Part shown: piece by piece, positions 63,122 to 64,000 of the stretch | How positions within the stretch are numbered: position 1 is the stretch's first letter | Layout: the number at the start of each line of letters is the position of its first letter | NCBI GenBank assembly: GCA_913775095.1 | Contig: CAJYIW010000002.1 | Location: 310,001 to 374,000, forward strand | DNA: 64,000 bases | Source: an uncultured Siphonobacter sp. | GTDB lineage: Bacteria > Bacteroidota > Bacteroidia > Cytophagales > Spirosomataceae | Reading direction: 5' to 3' | Made by a program: the position numbers and the translations under genes | Notes under the pieces: model-generated | Told to the model about the DNA's origin: nothing | Database searches by the model: none | Seen by the model: the letters and a program-made list of their open reading frames with translations, nothing else

Positions 63122-63168
63122 GTCGGGATGGCGGGATTCGAACCCACGACCCCTTGCACCCCATGCAA
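63122..63168 (-). tRNA. tRNA-Pro(GGG) 3' half, probable attachment site
   Basis: On the minus strand the last 47 nt of a tRNA-Pro are intact: TTGC-ATGGGGT-GCAA (anticodon stem-loop, anticodon GGG), variable loop, T arm GTGGG-TTCGAAT-CCCGC and the acceptor 3' strand ATCCCGA with discriminator base. CCA is not encoded. The 5' acceptor strand and the D arm are missing; homology stops within the anticodon stem. This is the typical scar left by a tyrosine recombinase inserting at a tRNA 3' end. The intact tRNA is expected at the far side of the element. Confidence 0.75.
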
Positions 63169-63170
63169 TT

Positions 63171-63317
63171 GAAACTGTGATTTTTGATAAATATTTTACA
63201 TAGAATTATTTACAAGTATTTAAAATACAGGTATTTGTGTAATATTGCATAGAGTCCATTTAGGAAATTTAGTCGCAATATGTTCGACTAATGTTCGACC
63301 TAAAACTATGTATAACT
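63171..63317. other. AT-rich region between the attachment site and the integrase
   Basis: No gene. The 9-mer ATGTTCGAC is repeated at 63280-63288 and 63291-63299, and AACTATGTATAACTATG repeats a short unit just before the start codon. These could be arm-type binding sites for the integrase or its excision factor. Confidence 0.45.
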
Positions 63318-64000
63318 ATGTCATTATCAGCTAAGTTTATTGTCAAAGTTAAGAATTCTTCTTATGATTCTGAGCACCCCATACATCTTCAGATTATTAT
63401 TAATCGAAAGAATAAGCTCGTTAGTACTAAAAAGCACACTTCTCTTAAAGATTGGGATAGTAAGACTCAGAGAGTAAAAAAAGGGCATCCACAAGCTCAA
63501 GCAATCAATGCCTTATTAATAAGTATCCGATCAGAAATCGATTATTTCATACTTTCCGCAGGCAGGCAAAACCAAGCAATTTCGTTTGATGATCTTAAAG
63601 CAATTGTTCGAAGGCTAACGGGAGTACAGGAAAAGAAACCAGTTCAAAAGCTATTTGGGTATTTTCAACAACAAGTCGAAGGCTTGAAGGAGAAGGGACG
63701 GTTAGGATATGCCGAAACCTTCATACACACTCATAATAGTCTAAAAGCATTTTTGAATGGAAAAGATATCGATCTGGCTTCAATAAACTTAGAATTCATT
63801 AAACGATATGAGGAGTATTTAATTAAAAGAAATTGTGCTGTAACTACTAGAAGTGTTTATCTGCGAACGTTTAGAACTTTATGGAGAAATGCCATAAAAG
63901 ATGGGGTTTGCTTAGAAACCCATTATCCCTTTAAAGATTTTGAGTTTGGTAAGTATAATAATCCAAGAACCAAAAAGCGTGCGATATCAAAGGAGCAAAT
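63318..64000 (+). CDS. Tyrosine recombinase (integrase), 5' part
   Basis: An open frame from the ATG at 63318 runs off the window after 227 codons. The product starts MSLSAKFIVKVKNSSYDSEHPIHLQIII, an arm DNA-binding (AP2-like) domain seen in Bacteroidota integrases, with WDSKTQRVKKGHPQAQAIN; from about residue 105 the SAM-like core-binding domain follows with KLFGYFQQQVEGLKEKGRLGYAETFIHTHNSLKAFL and VTTRSVYLRTFRTLWRNAIKDG. The catalytic RHRY domain lies beyond the edge. Its position beside a tRNA-Pro half identifies it as the integrase of a genomic island or integrative element. The composition is AT-rich. Confidence 0.9.
   Translation, partial: MSLSAKFIVKVKNSSYDSEHPIHLQIIINRKNKLVSTKKHTSLKDWDSKTQRVKKGHPQAQAINALLISIRSEIDYFILSAGRQNQAISFDDLKAIVRRLTGVQEKKPVQKLFGYFQQQVEGLKEKGRLGYAETFIHTHNSLKAFLNGKDIDLASINLEFIKRYEEYLIKRNCAVTTRSVYLRTFRTLWRNAIKDGVCLETHYPFKDFEFGKYNNPRTKKRAISKEQ

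Noticed and set aside
63012-63203. 63-residue plus-strand frame containing GWRDSNPRPLAPHA
   Set aside because: This is the typical false translation of the antisense of a tRNA; the bases are the tRNA-Pro remnant.
1-64000. CRISPR arrays, toxin-antitoxin pairs or known defence systems
   Set aside because: No regular repeat-spacer arrays or recognisable defence genes are seen. The likeliest place for such cargo is beyond the right edge, inside the integrated element.

Overview
This 64 kb window looks like a chromosomal piece of a Bacteroidota bacterium, most likely order Cytophagales (Spirosomataceae-like). The signs are a fused LpxC/FabZ gene, a 1130-residue protein with a gliding-motility-type C-terminal sorting domain, a GldF-like permease, Bacteroidota-restricted families (DUF4199, DUF4920, MnmD, HupE/UreJ-like) and several TAnnTTTG-type promoter -7 elements. 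Species cannot be named from the sequence alone. Most of the window reads as roughly half GC by eye; the polysaccharide locus at about 7.3-16.3 kb is clearly AT-richer.

Layout. 0.3-2.1 kb: typA/bipA. 2.3-20 kb: a Wzx/Wzy-type exopolysaccharide or capsule locus with a methyltransferase-glycosyltransferase fusion, a Wza-like SLBB export protein, a Wzz-like chain-length protein, a Wzx-like flippase, an EpsG/Wzy-like polymerase, seven stand-alone glycosyltransferases or glycosyltransferase-like proteins, a convergent UDP-sugar 6-dehydrogenase and an initiating sugar-phosphate transferase. 20-29 kb: housekeeping and stress genes (HupE/UreJ-like, ndk, nrnA, two FKBP lipoproteins, a DegQ/HtrA protease, hsp20, mnmD). 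29-34 kb: a hexuronate catabolism block, uxaB-uxaA-uxuA. 34-38 kb: a small antisense gene, gcvH, a dihydroorotase homologue lacking most metal ligands, two DUF4199 membrane proteins and a GldF-like permease. 38-43 kb: a DUF4920 protein, a type IX secretion cargo protein and an ABC ATPase. 43-46.5 kb: the lipid A operon lpxD-lpxC/fabZ-lpxA. 47-55 kb: TspO-like and YihY membrane proteins, two very small membrane proteins, a TolC/adaptor efflux pair, recF and pdhA. 55.6-58 kb: glpK-glpF. 58-62 kb: an AsmA/DUF748 protein, an AraC regulator and two tandem SDR oxidoreductases. 62.2-62.9 kb: a secreted protein gene broken by a one-base frameshift.

The right edge is the boundary of an integrated element. 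A 47-nt 3' half of tRNA-Pro(GGG), cut within the anticodon stem, sits about 150 bp from the start of a tyrosine recombinase gene that runs off the window. A decayed second copy of the same tRNA 3' half with its terminator lies exactly 144 bp further left, which suggests repeated integration at this tRNA. Any cargo system would lie to the right of this window.

Other notable points: the catalytically dead-looking dihydroorotase; an 18-bp operator-like direct repeat upstream of hsp20; a perfect 12-bp inverted repeat just before the SDR start codon; a long leader in front of the polysaccharide export genes; and an SPA in place of the second NPA motif in GlpF.
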